Program-made: the position numbers and the translations under genes
In this document: positions 5,236 through 6,454 of the stretch, piece by piece
How the letters are laid out: each line of letters opens with the position of its first letter
How positions within the stretch are numbered: the stretch's first letter is position 1
Assembly: GCA_002691095.1 (NCBI GenBank)
Contig: NZGU01000026.1
Span: 1-6,454, forward strand
Direction of reading: 5' to 3'
Length of the DNA stretch: 6,454 nucleotides
DNA from: Kiritimatiellaceae bacterium
GTDB lineage: Bacteria; Verrucomicrobiota; Kiritimatiellia; Kiritimatiellales; Pontiellaceae
Notes under the pieces: generated by a model
What the model was told of the DNA's origin: nothing
The model's database searches: none
What the model saw: the letters and a program-made list of their open reading frames with translations, nothing else

Positions 5236-6454
5236 TAGTCGAGCATGCCGAGTGGGAATGGGGTTGTGTTGGGATCAAAAAAGTTGGTGCAGTTGGGGAA
5301 GATGCTTGCCAGTTGGGTTTTATCGACACCAAACCATGATACCAGTTCAGAAAGATATTCGTCAGCCGATAGCGTGGGTAGGATTCGGCCTCGGGGACTG
5401 CCTTTGTATTTGTCTAAGTCCAGTTCGATGCTGCTTGGATTTAAGACCGGATAATCACCATATATTTTTCCGCCTTTTAGGGGACCTCCATCGGTGCCGT
5501 TGTTAGCGCGGGCTCCACTCATGACAAAGGCATTGCCTCCCCACGCATGATCTGAGCCCAGTCCGTTCGATGTGAGTGTTCGACCGAAGTCGGATATGGT
5601 GCATAGAACGACATCGTTTTCGAGTTCAGCCGACACCAGTTCGTTCCAGAAGAAGTCGAGAGCTTCGTTGATCTCGAAATAGAGTCCGTTCGCGCCATCC
5701 GCGAGGTTTGAGTTGGGATAAGGGATGCCCCCTTGTGAATCTAATAATTCGTTATGATGATCCCATCCTCCGCGTTCCACGAAGAAGATCTGACGGTTCA
5801 TGTTCAGGGCATCTTTTGATTTGATGGCTTTGATGACGCCCGCCAGCTGTTCGGCGGTTTGGTTGGTGTTATTAGTGGTTCCGTTGGGAACGCCGCCGGG
5901 TGTGAGAATTGATTGAGCATCGAAAGCGGCTCCGAATATTTCGGCGGATTCAAGTGCTACCTTCTTCTTATGTGCATAGGTTTTTTCAAACATATTGGGA
6001 TAGGTTTTATTGAGGATGCTATCGACCGCGGTTTTTAGCAGGTTGTGGTTGTTATCGTATTGGTTCAGTAGTATCGCCCCGTTAGATGACGTGACATACG
6101 GAGTGGTTTCAAAGCCGGTTTGAAGGGTGTTGTTGCCGGCGAGTGAGACGTTCATGCCTATCTGTCCGTTGCTGTTGGCTTGCGTTAGAATGTCAGCGAC
6201 TCGGCCGCCCCATCCTTTGGGGGTGGCACCTCGAACTTGGGGCATCACGGTTTGCCAGTGCATTTGGTGGTCGGGATGAGAAAAAAGGCCCAAAGGAAGA
6301 TCGGTTGCTCCCTGTTGCCAGTCCGTAAGGGAGGTGGGTTCAATCAAGGTGCCGACATTGGCAACGAACGCTAAGTTTCCGGCATTATACTGCTGCTGTA
6401 GAAACGGAAGCCTTGGGTGGACGGCGTATTGGCTGACGGGCTGACCATCAACAT
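5235..6454 (-). CDS. DUF1501 family exported protein, 5' end outside the window
   Basis: The frame is open from the right edge to the TAA at 5235-5237, giving at least 405 residues. The TTG at 6347 is not the start: the codons upstream (6348-6452) encode SQYAVHPRLPFLQQQYNAGN and LAFVANVGT, which is the usual early part of DUF1501 proteins. Hallmarks in order are FSHPDHQMHWQ, GWGGRVAD, ERGGWDHH (GWDHH at 5754-5768), SDFGRT (5577-5594), GSDHAWGGNAFVMSG and a C-terminal SELVSWFGVDKTQLASIFPN. Family members resemble the alkaline phosphatase/sulfatase fold, usually carry a Tat signal (here it would lie off the right edge) and often pair with DUF1800. Their biochemical activity is not established. 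Asp and His residues in GWDHH and SDHAWGG could be metal ligands by analogy. The gene is coupled by a 1-base overlap to the PEP-CTERM gene, which suggests a joint role at the cell surface. Confidence 0.87.
   Translation of the reverse strand, partial: VDGQPVSQYAVHPRLPFLQQQYNAGNLAFVANVGTLIEPTSLTDWQQGATDLPLGLFSHPDHQMHWQTVMPQVRGATPKGWGGRVADILTQANSNGQIGMNVSLAGNNTLQTGFETTPYVTSSNGAILLNQYDNNHNLLKTAVDSILNKTYPNMFEKTYAHKKKVALESAEIFGAAFDAQSILTPGGVPNGTTNNTNQTAEQLAGVIKAIKSKDALNMNRQIFFVERGGWDHHNELLDSQGGIPYPNSNLADGANGLYFEINEALDFFWNELVSAELENDVVLCTISDFGRTLTSNGLGSDHAWGGNAFVMSGARANNGTDGGPLKGGKIYGDYPVLNPSSIELDLDKYKGSPRGRILPTLSADEYLSELVSWFGVDKTQLASIFPNCTNFFDPNTTPFPLGMLD

Noticed and set aside
5078..5506. Plus-strand 142-residue frame
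   Set aside because: It is a shadow across two well-supported minus-strand genes, with no recognisable domain.
6345..6347. TTG 6347 as start of the DUF1501 gene
   Set aside because: The frame is open to the right edge and the upstream residues match the family, so the gene is cut by the window.
1..6454. CRISPR array, tRNA or complete insertion sequence
   Set aside because: No regularly spaced repeats, cloverleaf or transposase with terminal repeats were seen.

Overview
The window looks like an accessory region from a bacterium of the Planctomycetota-Verrucomicrobiota-Kiritimatiellota group, possibly a marine polysaccharide degrader. This is inferred from gene content: a DUF1501 exported protein, a PEP-CTERM protein, an integron-type integrase remnant and a deoxy-sugar (L-fucose) cluster. 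No rRNA or other phylogenetic marker is present, so the assignment is tentative.

Layout from left to right. Positions 1-262 hold no intact gene. They contain a remnant of the N-terminal DNA-binding domain of a tyrosine recombinase (64-192), followed by a long hairpin (205-253). A fucose-permease-type sugar transporter (fucP) lies on the minus strand at 263-1642. A 178-base divergent control region (1643-1820) carries two short perfect inverted repeats. A compact plus-strand operon follows: an aldo/keto reductase (1821-2858), a zinc-dependent alcohol dehydrogenase (2881-3993) and the L-fucose mutarotase fucU (3995-4438). The gaps are 22 bases and 1 base, and every gene has a good ribosome binding site. 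Converging on fucU from the right are two minus-strand genes with a 1-base stop/start overlap: a DUF1501 protein whose 5' end lies outside the window (5235-6454) and a PEP-CTERM secreted protein (4462-5235).

How the genes fit together. FucP would import L-fucose or a similar sugar with protons, and FucU would interconvert its anomers. The two oxidoreductases could then act on the sugar or on a breakdown product such as lactaldehyde. The classical isomerase, kinase and aldolase (fucI, fucK, fucA) are not in the window. The cluster is therefore compatible with a dehydrogenase-based, non-phosphorylating fucose route, or with a lactaldehyde/propanediol branch whose other genes lie elsewhere. The DUF1501/PEP-CTERM pair is a separate, probably cell-surface unit.

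The oddest points are the integrase stub abutting a hairpin that pairs better as plus-strand RNA, a PEP-CTERM protein whose tail runs 34 residues past its usual end (one added A would restore the normal stop), and a G-over-C bias on the plus strand regardless of gene direction. I did not find a clearly undescribed multi-gene system.
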